64,000 nt of DNA. It comes from Pogonophryne albipinna. Its lineage: Eukaryota > Chordata > Actinopteri > Perciformes > Artedidraconidae. The stretch lies in NCBI GenBank assembly GCA_028583405.1, contig CM053259.1, forward strand, positions 23,170,234 through 23,234,233, written 5' to 3'. The position numbers were made by a program, and so were the translations under genes. Of the stretch, positions 1-13,600 are shown in pieces. How positions within the stretch are numbered: the stretch's first letter is position 1; each line of letters opens with the position of its first letter. The notes under the pieces are model-generated. The model saw only the letters and a list, made by a program, of their open reading frames with translations, was not told where the DNA came from and ran no database searches.

Positions 1-2928
1 GGAAGGTTTTCAAGTAATACAGGCTGTGCCCAGAGTGAGTAATAGCCAACGTCTTGCTTTTAAAAACCTTCATTATACTTTATCACCTAAAATCCTGCTT
101 TATAAAGTCATCAACTCCTTCACATGTATTACCTGTATTTGTTCTAAATGGCTGTTTACAGGGATTTGCACCTCGGACATCTGTAACTGCTCTATATAGC
201 CAAAGTAAATTGGTTTATTTTTATATATTACAGTCCTGCTTTCACTGCATCTTCTTTCCAAGTTTGCCACAAATGTAAGGCCCCCAAAATCAGGAGTTGG
301 TGCAGGAAGTGGACCCTCCCCCCATAGCACATTTACACTCACACACTGAAACCTGAGACACAGGAAGTGGTCCTGCGCAACATCATGTCAGGGCAGATTA
401 ATTATTCACCATTTGAAGAAATGCACTTTTTTCTCTTCTCCTATATTTTCTTCCTCCCCCTCTACTCCTTGTCTTCTTCTCTCCATTTATTGTTTTCATT
501 TCAGGTTCTCCAGAGAGGAACAGTCAAGGAGACAAAAAGCTCTGCTACCTGCGTTATCTCAAAGTGAGCTGCGTTCAGACCATAGGTTCAGACTCAAAAT
601 GAGCTGCTGCTGCTGTGGTTGCTCAGGCCCCAAATTCCGGGAAATATTCTCCTGCGGTGTTCCCTGAAGACTTGCGGTATTCCTGCCCACAGTATCCCCA
701 CAACTCTTTTGTGGAATTTCCTAAATGGATGAAAAGCAGGTTTTATTTGAACTCTTTTGAAAAGTGAAACACATATCTTCCTTATCTCTCCATGGCTGGG
801 TTATTTGACTGTATAAACACAACTGTGAAAAGGCTGAGAGAGAGAATAAAAAGAATGATTCAGTGTTGGTTTTATAAGAAATAGATTGAACAAACAATAA
901 AACCGCCCAGTTAACATTCTGTGGGCGATTAACACTGTACAACATCCTTCCAGGGACCTCACCAGCTATTTTAATTGGTTAAACGAGTCCACAAGTCAAA
1001 ACAGGATAAAAAAAAGAGACTTTTTAGAATTATATTTAATAAAACATGATCCATGGATGAATTGGTGTTAAACATACATGTAATCTAGGAGTTGATATGG
1101 CTCATTTTGTAGGCAAGGTCATCCATAAATCCCACACATTTGATTTTGATCCCTTAATGACTTGTTAAAGCTTCCTTAAGAAAGAAAAAAACAGAACCTC
1201 AAAACTTACCATAAGTGTTTATACTTTTGAATGAAAGTCTGGCTTTGTCGTTGTTGTTTTGTGTCCAAGTAAGAGTAAAGACTCAAGTTAACTTACATTG
1301 CATTTTATACTCAAATATAAAAATGCAAAAGGCTAGACCTCTTTATAGGTAATGTTTTTTCTTTTTTTGTTATTTCTTACTCTTATTTAATAATGCATTG
1401 TAGTAAGCATGCAACCTCCCTTGGCCTTCTGTGCAGCGCTGTGATGTAACTGTGAGCTCTGCTATCTTTACAAAAAAGTCACAAGGCTTGTTATTCTGTC
1501 TTTGTGCAATTTCATACCAAATGTTATTCACTGAAAAATATGTTCCCCACAAGCACAGTAAACGTTCCAGCTTCAGCGGTTAGTATGGGACCACAGAGAT
1601 TTGCACACGCTAAAATGACACAGTCGTCGTGCACCAGGAAGTGTCCACTCTGCTCCTCCTGCCTGTGACTCTGTGGATTATTGGGAGGTCAGGGGGGAGA
1701 AGGTTGTGTTAAGTAGAGTTTGGAGGCGCAGCGGGCAAACACACTTTCCCCTCAGGCGAGTGGTCAAGGGACAATTGAGGGCACACACACTCAACTTCAT
1801 GCACACATATCCTGGAGCGGTTTATTCTGAGGTAAACATCTTGCCCCATTAGTACCCACAGAGCCTCGGGCTACTTGGCCCACTGGCCTACCCTGGTGAC
1901 CCTTGTTACCGTGGTGATTAGATATAGGGAGGCTTCATCTGCAAACATTTAGCCAGTGTCACCCCTAATCTAATTCTGTCACCCTGCCACCGCAGCAGCA
2001 AAAACACACAAACATGAAATTAAGGACACACATTGTGGCACATCATTTACAACTGACAAATGAATACATCATAATGTCTCTGCTGCTGTGAGGTGAAAAC
2101 GTTCAAACACTGATCTATTTATCGAGTTAAAATGACACTGCCTAAAATATATTTTGAGTAACTAACTCTAACCCAAGGAAATTGGAAAATGTATTTCACA
2201 TCTTGATAGTGAACAAAGTGATGAGTGGTGAGTATAAACCCTATGGCTTTCCACACTGTCCATAAGTGTTTCCACACTCATGTTTTTGCCAAAATCCGGC
2301 TTGAGACACACCTTTTGTTGGAATGTAGTTCTTTGTCAGAGCAATGTTGCTATACAAAATAGTGAATTAAGCCTTGTGAGTTAGTTATTCATCTATTTTG
2401 TCATCAGATTTTCAACTAACTACAGTTAAACACAGTTTCACATTTAACGATTTTACAAAATCTTCACAAAATCCCAAAGTGCCAGGCTTAAAGCAAGGCT
2501 GTTTTTCCTGCATTGTAATAGGTGACATTTTGAAGGTTGAACAATAAATGATATGTACCTATAACGTGCATTTCCTTTGTCGTTAAATTACGATTGGCTG
2601 TCACATTCCACCTCCTGACCCCTGACCTCTGACACACAGGTCCTCCTCTTCCAGGCCAAACCACCGTGGACACCGTGCCTCAGGTCACTCGTGGGCTTAC
2701 TAAGCAGAGAAAAACAGTGTGTTACGTCTGGAAATAAGTAAATGACTCCATTAGGGGACACACATTTTGAGTTGTCAAGCAACTGTTATGACATAAAGTC
2801 ATCCATCAGTTGTGAAACAGGTTAATGTTCTTAATATTCTTTAATGTGCTGCTATCGGGATCTACACACACCATCTTTGGTCTCACTCATGAAGGTTAGT
2901 AGGTAAACCATACTGTAGGTCTCTCTTA
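1..2928. other. intergenic, no gene recognised
   Basis: I see only short open frames with no family resemblance, no consistent splice-site pairs and no repeat that I recognise. A possible acceptor-like pyrimidine tract lies near 475-505, but nothing downstream reads as a convincing exon. It may be intergenic or an intron or UTR of a gene outside the window. Confidence 0.5.

Positions 2929-2960
<32 letters not shown>
2929..2960. repeat. (AAT)n microsatellite
   Basis: About ten uninterrupted AAT/TAA units. Simple sequence repeat, likely polymorphic. Confidence 0.95.
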
Positions 2961-4731
2961 GGCTCTCATACTAGCTTTTGCTTCAATTATTCCTACATTC
3001 ATATACTAGACATTGAGAGACACCTTTCTACTGCATTTTTCATTTAAATGATGTTCCTGCACTTTGTATAAATACACTAAAGGAAGTTGATCTAAAGTTA
3101 ATGTAAGGCTCCAGCTGTCTGAGTTTTGGAAATATATTGAACTTACAGTCACAGTTGAAAAAAGTGGAAAGCTGTCAACAAGAAGGTATTTTGGTATTTC
3201 TTTGCTAAAAAGACTGTAACCTTCAAAGGTATTCGATGGATTTCATGTATTTGGAAAACTGAGAGGACATGGATGATTCAGAGAAAGTTTTGAATACATT
3301 TTGTACGGAACAAAAAACGGATTTCTTAACGGCAACACATACTACTGCTACTTGACTTTCATTTTAAGACAGAGTTGACCAACTGTTAACCTGTTAAGCC
3401 CCAAAGCCCCCCTCGGCGGGTCTCTTTTCTTTTTTTTCACGACACTGTGTCTCAGGGCATCTTAATATTTAAGAACCTATTAATGTGTTATACCAGATTA
3501 ACGGGAATAATCTCAGCTAACTGACGATACAAACCATTTTTACTAAAACAAAACACAAGTCTCATAAGAAGCATCTAAATGACCCCTGAGCGAAAAATGC
3601 TAATGCACTTTGGCACAGAACTCAAGATAAAGATACCCTTATTACTTATCGTAGCTGCACATACAAGATATCCAATTAAAGCTGAGGTTCCACAGATTAT
3701 ATAGGTATACTATCATCACTGAGCGATCCAAACTCGCGACAGGGGAAGCAAACACAGACATCACAACACGTAGCTTTACGGAGCTTTTACGGGAGATCGT
3801 CTCACCGTAGCTGTCAATCTGATCAAAAGACGTGTTCAACAGTAGCCTTGCGTGGAAAAAAAATGAGGGGAAGCCAATAATACGTCCTTTCTTTTGGGTC
3901 GGGGGTGTGGTGGTCAATGTAATAACGTAACCAGATGAGTGATTACAGCACCCGGTATCATTTTACACACATTTGTATCATACAGATGCAGGACTTACAC
4001 ACGCCTGTTATCTAACCGACAGATCCGCACGCACTCTCCAGCCGAAACTCTAATAAACATTCATTCACAAACTAAATCAGGAGACCTTTAACGTTTTACG
4101 TCCGATTCGCTCCTTTTTCCCTCGCTGAACACAGCTCCAGTTTGGGCATTGGCCTGTCATCAGATTGTATTTGTTGTTGCTGCTGTAGCGGAAGTTTAGT
4201 ACAATTATTTTTGATTAAATACTCTAAATCTCCACCCCCCATAATTGAACTTGCTTCAGTTGCTTGCTACTTTCTAACGGCGGTGAGAGTGGTGCAGTGA
4301 CGCTATCTATCTTCTATCGATTAGACTTATGATTCGAAAATTATAAAAGTAGGGTAGACATGTGAATATTATCCGACTGAACAAAACGTACATTTATCTA
4401 ACAGGTTCGTTTTCCACTGACCTTATTTCAAGCTATTTTCCAAAATCCTATGGAGAAATCCCATTGCTTTTTTGTCCAGGGAAACCGAGCGCAGCTTACT
4501 TCTGGGTTTTAGGACGCGTCACTGCAACACTAAATTCATGCGATTTGATTGGATTGTGAGGCAAGGCCCTGACCAATCACAGGTTGGCAGGGGCTTGACG
4601 TGAGCCTTGTCTGATTGGTCAATCCCTCCATTTTTTTTCACCAAGGGATGCCAATTTCTCCTCGCAACAGAGAGTGCAATCTGCTGTTTCACCATAACAT
4701 CTAGAGGGGCGCTGTTTCACTCTTTGTAAAA

Positions 4732-4806
4732 TAGGCCTACTCAATGAGAATGGGGGAGAGACGGGCCGGCAGCGTGTCTCTCCCCCATTCTCATTGAGTA
4801 GGCCTA
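4732..4806. repeat. perfect 31-bp inverted repeat (hairpin)
   Basis: Arms 4732-4762 and 4776-4806 are exact reverse complements, separated by a 13-nt GC-rich loop. The flanks stop matching immediately outside the arms. No target-site duplication is visible. It could be a small foldback element, a structured RNA, or a local inversion or assembly artefact. Confidence 0.85.
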
Positions 4807-6856
4807 CAGTAAAGAATTTCAGAAACTAAACGAAGTGTTTTTATTTATTTATTAAAATTATAACTACAATCCGAAAAAACAGGGGAAGCCTGGCTTCCCT
4901 TGGCCTCCAGGAGAAAACGCCACTGGTGTTCAATGGCATTAAAACGAGAAAAAATGCGGCTGAATCGGTTAATCCATAGGTTGATAATGTTTCTGTCGAT
5001 TTGAAAAAATTATTTATAATCCATAATTCCATTTTTATGTAAAAATCGGAGAGTAAAAGTTAGCTGCTAATGGTAGCCACCAGAGTTATCGCAGCTTCCG
5101 GTTTTGGCTATGCGTCACTCTCACACACACACATTACCAAATAAGGAGTATGTGGGAGTTCCCCTCGATTCCATTGGCTCGGACGGTTAGAAAGAGATGT
5201 CAATCATCAAAATCGACCAAGGGGGCCAGAGATATGGAAAATCCACCCAAATGACCCCAGAAGTGTTTTTTTTTGCTAAATCTCTCTAAAAAGGTCAAAT
5301 TGCACTTGTTTTGCATCAATCTTGATACAGGGTACTTATTATATGTTGTAGTTTGGATTCCTAAAGCTTTTAGTCTACCATCCCATCATTCAAGGGTGGT
5401 TTTCACTATAAGTACTTTTTTTTTGTCTGTCTTTTGCTGTCTTGAGCAAAAAAAACAAGTGTCAAGAATCACTCTTTGTTTCATTTAGTAGCAGTCTTCA
5501 TTATGCTCTTTACTTCTAATCTTCTAAATGTGCAATTTAAAGCCAGACTTTTATCCATATAAAAAAGTTTCATTTAATAATAAATTTCACTGAATGAATT
5601 ATGCATGTTGATCGTTGATGTGATTCTATACTCTCCCTCCAAAGGGATTGTTGGATGTTTGTGAAACTATGTTTGACATGCTCAATGTTATTTTTTTGAG
5701 ATGTTCCACTAATTCCTCGTTTTAGACCATCCGATCACTTTTACAGCAGATTGTGACAGAATGATAGTGACCTCTAGCGGGAAAGATACAACACTGCAGG
5801 TCAGGAGATGTAATATCTGTGCAGTCTTTAAAACAGTAACACAGCAACCCTGTCTTTGTAGACCTTTTTTGAAGCAATTCAGATGTTTGAATACATGACA
5901 TCAACATGTCCTTTTTGTATTTGCTTATATAATTTAAAAAGCTAGGCTCATCGTGCAATGATGAGCTCACCTGCAAAACAAGTTGATCAACATGCCACAG
6001 ATATCTTGATTCCAGCAAATGGAAAAGCACTTAACCTCACAGAAGTAGATGCAAAAACACCAATAAGCTTGTTGTCACATGATGGCTCATAAGTTAACAG
6101 ACTTGTAACTTGTGAAGCGTGGGTATAAAGTCTACGTTTACAACTTGCATGTGGGTTACTGTGAGTGTGTGACAGTCTGAAAGAGAAATAATTAGAAACA
6201 CAGAGGGATATAGAGATAAAAGAAACATGAGAGATATCTTTTATGTGCACCGGTGTGTTAGAAGAATGGGCAGCCTGGTGAGTGCGCTCCGCTCTCCTGG
6301 ACATGGAGACTGGTTTCTGCTTCATCCCTTCCTGCTGTGTGATCCGTTTGGGGCTCTATACACCTGGAGAGAGGTATCATGACCTAAAACAAAACAGATT
6401 CTCTTGGAGCTAACGATCTTCTTTGATCACTCTGGGATTTCTTGTCTTTGCTTCTTCTTTGTTCCATCCTAACCTCACATCTCTTTTTTTGCCAGGCAGT
6501 GAAAGGTATAGCTCATTGAAGGTGCCACTGGGGCAATCAATTATGCATAATCCCCAGGTGTGCAGGTAGCCATTGGTCAAACATGTGATCAGACTGCACT
6601 TTCATGTTGCTGGGTCAGTCTTCTAATATTACACTTTATTTGAATTCTCAGGCATATACCATCTGTAGATGTTTTTGGAAAGATTAATCAGCATAGATTT
6701 CTAGATTACCAGTATGTTGTAAAAACAGGCAATATGAAATAAATGACATACTTTACAATATAATAGATTGCAGTATATGTCTACTGAGAATTAAAAATAA
6801 TAAGAGGCTTTACACATTTATAAAAGGTAATTTAGCTAAATGGATTTGCCATATCA
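4807..6856. other. intergenic, nothing recognised
   Basis: AT-rich sequence with poly-T and poly-A runs. Open frames here are short and show no domain signature. No RNA gene is visible. Confidence 0.4.
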
Positions 6857-7313
6857 TTTGAATAATCTCAAATTGAATTTATTTAACCTTCACAAGAATA
6901 AAACAGCCTATGGGTTGTAAAGGTAATCACAGCCAAGCCTTCTTCAAACCAACAATCAAAATCAGGATTATAAATCCTTTATTCGACCCACTGAGGAGAA
7001 ATTTACATTGTTACTGCAAAGTATAGATAGATACGAACAAAAATAAAAATAAACATAAAACACTATTCGATAAAGGCATGCACATCATATTTTAAAATAA
7101 AAACTATAGAAGTACACTTCCAGGTATAATATATCTCCAAAATAATTGTCTTAACCTCTTTTTCATGTTCACTGCACACGGAGTTGTTCGCTGTGGTAAA
7201 CCTATAAAATATATAATTTGAATGATCTCAAACTGAATGTATTTAACCTTCATAAGAATAAAACAGCCTAGAGGTTGTGTAGGGAATCACAACCAAGCCT
7301 TATTCTAACCAAC
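6857..7313 (+). repeat. pair of about 97-bp direct repeats spaced 360 bp
   Basis: The block at 6857-6953 recurs at 7217-7313 in the same orientation with scattered mismatches. A second shared segment about CACTG...GTGGTAAACCT recurs near 7168-7203 and 7347-7383. Between them (about 6965-7080) is a sequence resembling a teleost retroposon 3' tail (CTTTATTCGACCCACTG, then GATAGATA-type repeats). This suggests a tandem segmental duplication interrupted by a retroposon insertion. Confidence 0.7.
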
Positions 7314-7419
7314 TCTAAAAATACCTCCAAGAGAATCTTTTTTAACGTCCACTGCATAGTAACATTTCCACTGTGGTAAACCTGCATTAGATATATGTCA
7401 TAAATTGTCAAAATATTCT

Positions 7420-7691
7420 TGAATTTAGGTCAGTCAGTCCTGATTATCGTTGCATTTGTGTCCGTCAATCAGTCACGTGTGTGTTACAGCGTCATCGCCT
7501 CCCAGCCAATCACAGGGCGGCGTGCAGAAACTCGGCACCCGAGACGTAAACCTTGCAAACATGGCGACGCTCCGAAGAGAGTACGGAGATTGGAAATACG
7601 ACCGTTTTTAACCGAGACTATAACCTCCCTCTGTGCATGTTACAATGTGGTGGGGTTAGCCAGAGCCACCGCACGCACAGCCTTTTAGACG
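7420..7691 (+). promoter_or_regulatory. snx13: snx13 promoter and 5' UTR
   Basis: A CpG-containing stretch immediately upstream of the first coding exon. It has an E-box CACGTG (7474-7479), a CCAAT box (7506-7510) and a YY1-type AAACATGGCG element (7557-7566), the usual motif just downstream of the start site of TATA-less housekeeping genes. No TATA box is visible. If transcription starts near the YY1 element, the leader contains a short upstream ORF (7561-7611). Confidence 0.65.
7561..7611 (+). CDS. possible 16-aa upstream ORF in snx13 leader
   Basis: The ATG embedded in the YY1-type motif opens a 17-codon frame ending in TAA at 7609-7611, about 80 bp before the snx13 start. It is read only if the cap site lies upstream of 7561. 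Coding status is inferred, not shown; uORFs of this kind commonly dampen translation of the main frame. Confidence 0.3.
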   Translation: MATLRREYGDWKYDRF

Positions 7692-10600
7692 ATGTTTGCA
7701 GAGGTAAGTCAGAAACAGACGCGTGGTGTTTAGTTTTCCTGTGATAGACACGGCTAGTTAGCATTTAGCAGCTATCAGCATTAGCCACTCAGGTAAACAC
7801 ACAGGCTGACAGGGAGAGGACGGCTCACACACAGCTGCTGTGCTCTCAGGAAAGGTTGTCTGCTATAAGTGGCAGGCAGCCCGTGGATTACACTGTTAAA
7901 GCTAAGTTAATACGATGAGCTCAGGATACCCTCATTGTCAACACCGTGCTGGAATTAGCTCAAGACAGGCAATGTCCATAGTAAATTATGAGTAACGTCC
8001 CTCAACAACGAATTTCAACAACACAACAAACACAGGTGAGCTGAGCGGTAGCTGTTGGAAATATAGATGGATAAAAACCTTATATTAGAGGTTAGAGAAA
8101 GGTACTTATTTGCAGAGGTGCGACAAGTACTCAGAAGTAAAAATAGAACTACCTGGAATACTATGATACAAGTTAAAGTCCTGCATTCAATTTCTTACTC
8201 AAGTTAAAGTACACACGTATTAGCATCAAAATATATCTAAAGTCCAAACATAAACATACTCATTATGCTGTTAAGCCCATTTCAAAATAATATCTTTTGA
8301 TTATAAATATTGATGCATGAATGTATATCAGAGCTGGTAAAGCTGCAGCTAGTTGTAATTACTTTACTAAAGGTTGAATAAAAGCCGAGTTGTTGACACT
8401 GCTTACAAAACTGTTTTCTCTAGGATTAGTTTACATCTATTACCGTAATGATACTGTAGGGAAAGTGTGAGCAAATGAATGCACTGCGGTCCAATTGAGA
8501 TGTTTGCAGTGGCTTTTAGTTGCCAATCTGTCAGTCAGAAAGCTCCCTGCTTTAGTCGAACACAAACTACTGTCCTAACACAAGCTTCTCCTAAAATATT
8601 AATAGGGTATCTTCAGTCCATTGTTGCTGGTCCGTGATTATGGAGATTACACCTGTGCCTGACAAAGCCTTGTTTTGTGTATGTGCTGATGACAGTGTAG
8701 TTTTGCTGCACTTCTGACCGTTTCTCAATGCACACTGGTTTCCTGGTTTTTGATGGATATGTCACACTGACCATGGCATCTGCTCTAAAGACAGACAACA
8801 GTGTCCGCCGCACCTGAGCTGAGGGATGACCACATCCAGGCACATCTCCAGCAGTTTAAGTACAGGTTTAGCCCTGGTAATAAGGCTTTAGCACTGTTCT
8901 GTATGTCTGACAGAGAGTCCAGTTGTTTGTACAGTCAGGTGTTAAACTGTAGTTTAGTAATCCTTTGCAAAAATGTTGCTCCCATCCAACCATTAGTCTC
9001 GTATTGGAACATCCTGTGATGAGGGTTGGCTTAACATTAGCTTTGTAGTGTCTTTTTTGTTGTTATTGTTTTTAAATGTAAAGTGAGTTCAGAGATGTTA
9101 CAGAATATGTAAAATACCAAATTATATATGCTCTTTGATCTCACAGAGAGTGGCAAGTAGCTATTGCCTGAGATCCCAGGATGTGTTTTTATTACATGTG
9201 CCAAGTGCTAGGACTGTTTTAAGTACTAAAGCTTTTATGTGTGCTGCTCCTCTAGCTTGGAACACTATGCAATTTTTTTTTAAACTGAGCATTTTGGTTC
9301 CCTTGCATCATTTTAAAGCTCGGATAGATGAAATGTTATTAGATATCTGTCATTGTGAATAGGTTGCTAATGTATACCCCTGTAATTATGTTGTATTGAT
9401 GTCCTTTTTGTTTTCTGTTGTTTTTATGTGTAACCAATGTGCTGCAGGTCTCCCTTGAAAAAGAGATCGTTGATCTCAATGGAATTTTCACCTAGTTAAA
9501 TAAAGGCTACAAACAATGTAGACTATCAGACGTCTTACCTTTGAACTTATTAAAAGTCGCCTATTTCAGTTTATTCAACTACCATCTGACGTTACCTCCT
9601 TTAAGGAGAACTTTTAGTGACATTTCAGATTACAGTTGGCATTTTAAATGTTGCACATAAGTTGTAACGCAAATGCTGCTTTTGTATTTGTAGTAATTTT
9701 GATCGTAAGGTCATTTTTACCTGTAGACAGACATTAGCCTTGACATTCTTTTCTTTTTTCTGACTATGATTCATTCTTTAAACAGGGTGTAACCGCATAC
9801 CTTGATTACCACCTTTTTAAACTGAGTTAGCTTGTTGTAAGGGGATGTGAGTGCAGTGTGAGTTCATCCACAGTCACACAAAGTTATGTCAGAGCTTTCA
9901 CCCCTGGCTTGATCTCTTTTAAGGCGTCTTAATCAAAGCTTGGGAGACATTAAGGCCAGCACACTCTCACATCAGGCCTACATTTCATCTAGTCCACCTC
10001 TCCCTCCTTCCTTCAGTAAACACAAGCAGCTGCCCTGCCAGACAATCGGACACCTTTCAAGAATTACGCCCCACCCAGACCTGTGATTTGTATCCAGATA
10101 TATCCAGTGAGTTTTTAGATAATGCTGAGACTTACAATGCAGTTTGGCCTCACAGTTAGACTTCTGTTACAAGTTGTAATTGGATTTTGCTTTATTATTT
10201 GTATCCCTTGTATGTATCAATTTATTTGAAACTGCTAACTTATAATACAAAACAACAAATTGGGGCAGCACAAGGTGATGCAAACTTGTACTACTACAGA
10301 GTCCGCCATTCATTTCCCAGGTGTGCCTCTGGCGTTTGTGTGTTTCAGCTGGTGGGATGCTACTGTCCTAGAGATTCGTACTAGTTGGTTTGAATCCTGG
10401 GTGAGCAACACAAACCTACAGAAACTTCTAGAGAAGCTACTAAAGGGAAAAAAAGAGAGCACTGGGATTATGTAACGTAGTGGTAATGTGGCTGATTTCA
10501 TCCTCACGAGGGCCAGTTAGCCGTTTTTAACTACATCTCAAGGGAGCTAGCCATACAGAATTGGACAGGAATAAGGAGAGTGTTCAGTCCTATATCTATG

Positions 10601-13600
10601 GAGGTTGTGGTAATAGGTACCTTGTTTTGGCCCCCAGGTTTGTTGTTTGTGGGATATATGTACTCCAGCTGGGTGATAAATCAAGCCAACATTAAGTATC
10701 TTTAAGGACCACCACAAAGAGCAAAGCATCTAAGTGCTGTACTTCCTTGTGCAGTGATCAGATCATTCCACATGCATTACAGTGCAAGTTGCCCATCATA
10801 GTTTACTCAAGGTGTTGATCTGACATTTTATCACCGCCGTTGGCTATAAATGGCTGTTAGTGCTCAGTATGTACATATACACACATAGTTCACTTGTTAC
10901 ACTTTAACCAGTACTTCATTCTGTGGGAGGGGAAGTTCCTCTGCTGGTCAAACACCAGCTTCTCTACGCAAAATAAGAACTGTTTATCCATATATATATA
11001 TATATATATGTATTAACTGCGGATGGAAATTAGCTCAAAGTTAAATCTGGCATATTTACGCTTGACACATTTAAGTGTTCATTGATGTGCATTGTCCCTG
11101 CTAAATAAATATCCCAGGTGGTATCTTTACATGCTGTGTTCATTATGAGGTTGTTGAGGAGTGGGAAAAGTGGCCCTGTTAGCTCTCCTGCTGAACCTGC
11201 TGCTCCACCTTTTATGTTAATTTAGTTCAGATAATGACCAAAGGCTTGTTAGTGGTGGATTGCACAGCACAGGTTTTCAATTGCCCTGCAGCTAGAACTC
11301 TCCAGTATCTGCTCTACTGCTCTGTGCTGTTTTTTTAGTGTTGGCTCTCAGCGATTTGTCCACGTACGGCTGGACACCTTTTAGATGACAGATAAGGTTT
11401 GACATGCTGGTGAGATGTTAGCATACCTGGTTGTGGACAAAACAACATACCAGGGCACATGTTTAAGTTACATTTATATTACATTTGTTACTGTTGGATA
11501 ACATACTACTGCCTTACATGTTGCCAAACTAAGAAACATGTTACTATATCTTCATCAGTTTGAACATAAATATCGGCCTGCCACAAAAAGTCAACCCTAA
11601 CACATGACTCTGCTACATTCAAAAAGTGTGGATGATTTGTTTACATCTTCTTATTATCTTGACAATTTCCGTTCTCAAATCTTAAACGAATGACAAAAAT
11701 AGAGACTTTTCTTGATCTCTCCGAATAAACTCTGTATATTCTTGATATATAATCCTAAAGCTTATTGTAGATCTTTTTGCTACGGTGGTCTTGGTGGATT
11801 AGACCAACATGATCAGTCCGCCCTGCTCGCTTTCTCCCCCTCTGACTCTGAGGCATTAACCATGGATCTCCCACAGGAGAGCTTTAATGGGCTGAGTTAA
11901 CCTCACTCACCCACACTTAAGGTTTGTAGCTAAGCGCTTATGGCTTTGAACATAGATCAGAAAAATAGCAATATTTTTGCCTTTGAGCAGTTTTTCCTCC
12001 ATAGTACGTGTCTGTGTATGAACAGTGCAGTTTTTCCTCCATAGTACGTGTATGAACAGTGCAGTTGTGTGTGGATGTGTTTTTTAAGTTGTGCCAGGAA
12101 ATCTGGGAAAAGATAATCTCCAAGACACTGATAAGAGTCTCTGTGTGCATGTCTGAATGTGCCTAGAGTCAATGACACAGCAGGCATTTTAAACATTGAG
12201 ATTATTCTCTGGTGAAGTTAGCTACGAGTAATTGTACATTTGTGCTTGAGGGAGAAAGCAATACAGAGAGAAACTGGAAGATGAAACATTTAACATGAAA
12301 AACACATTTCTTAAGTTATTTTAGTGTAGTTATTACGGCACTTTAAGAGGGAATATCTATAGCTGACCCTTGGCTATTATTAACTCAAATATATATTTTT
12401 TAATCTCATCATTGGTTGAACGGTCAGATTTGAACCACAGAAAAGACACAACCACATTTGTTTCCATTTGCATGTGTCCCTGTTTGTTCTGCTCACTCTT
12501 ACGTGTGTCTATTCAGCGCGGGGTTGCGTAAGGAATTGCCTGGATGTTTAGATGTGTGCATTCCCGATGGGCTTGGGTGTTAATCACTGGAGCAGATGGT
12601 TCATGTTATAAACCCTGTGTAAGCTGTAATGACTCAAGAGTGTCGGTTATCGTCTCTCTCGTACAAAGCCCAGCCTCACCAGCCGCACTGATAGCCTCCA
12701 CATTCACTGCTACTCGCTCACACCATTGACGTCAAATAGTTTATCAGGGAATGGCTTCATTGTGGGATATACGAGAAACACATTTCTGTAACATTGATCA
12801 AAAAGGAAAATAGTACTATTCCTGATAATACTGTTTAAACAAAAGAGGTTTTTACAAACTTGAACTGATACAGGACTGCTCGTATGTAACCTCGTAGAAG
12901 CATTGAAGCTTCTCCAACCTTTTTGGTGTGTTTTTAATTTACAAAAAACACTTGAAAAACATTGCTTTTGCGTGTTTGCGCAATCCGGCCGACGTCCACT
13001 GAATCAGCCTTAAAGGAATTCCAATATTTTTTTAAATAACGCATTCTGTCAATGATGTTTCTGGCAGTATGCTGTTGGGTCTTTCTTACCAATAGCCGCG
13101 TTCACACCGCACTTAGTGCCCCGGCACTTATTACCCCAGGGTACTAAGTACCAATCGCGTTCTCACCGGAGTACTTTTCCCTGAGGGAAGATTACGCAAA
13201 TGAGCCGCTGACGTCACTTCGTCTTCTTCTGCTTTGGGTTTACTGGCAGGCTGCAAACAACTTCACGGCGTATACTGCCGCCCGAAGTCCCCGGTCGGAA
13301 GTCCCCGGAGTTGGGGACTGGCTTCAGTAGAAGCTGCTGGGACTCCCAGCAGCTTCTACTGCAGCCTTCCGAGTAAATCGCCAGAACGCCAACACCTCCT
13401 CATCTCCACCGCCCCCATGTTTTTTTTTTGTTGCCATAAGTTATTCTCTCTCCGTTGGTGCGCGGGGCTAATAATGCTAATGCCTCAAATACAATGGCGG
13501 CTTCACATAACTTTTCAGAGTTTTACGGGGCGTGGTTGGCAATTCGCCCAGCCAATCAGAACTGGGGCACTTTTTCCCGCCAGGATAGTACCACCTCTCT

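Noticed and set aside
10260..10475. Possible SINE with box B-like GGTTTGAATCC
   Set aside because: No clear box A at the right distance, no tail and no duplication; left unannotated.
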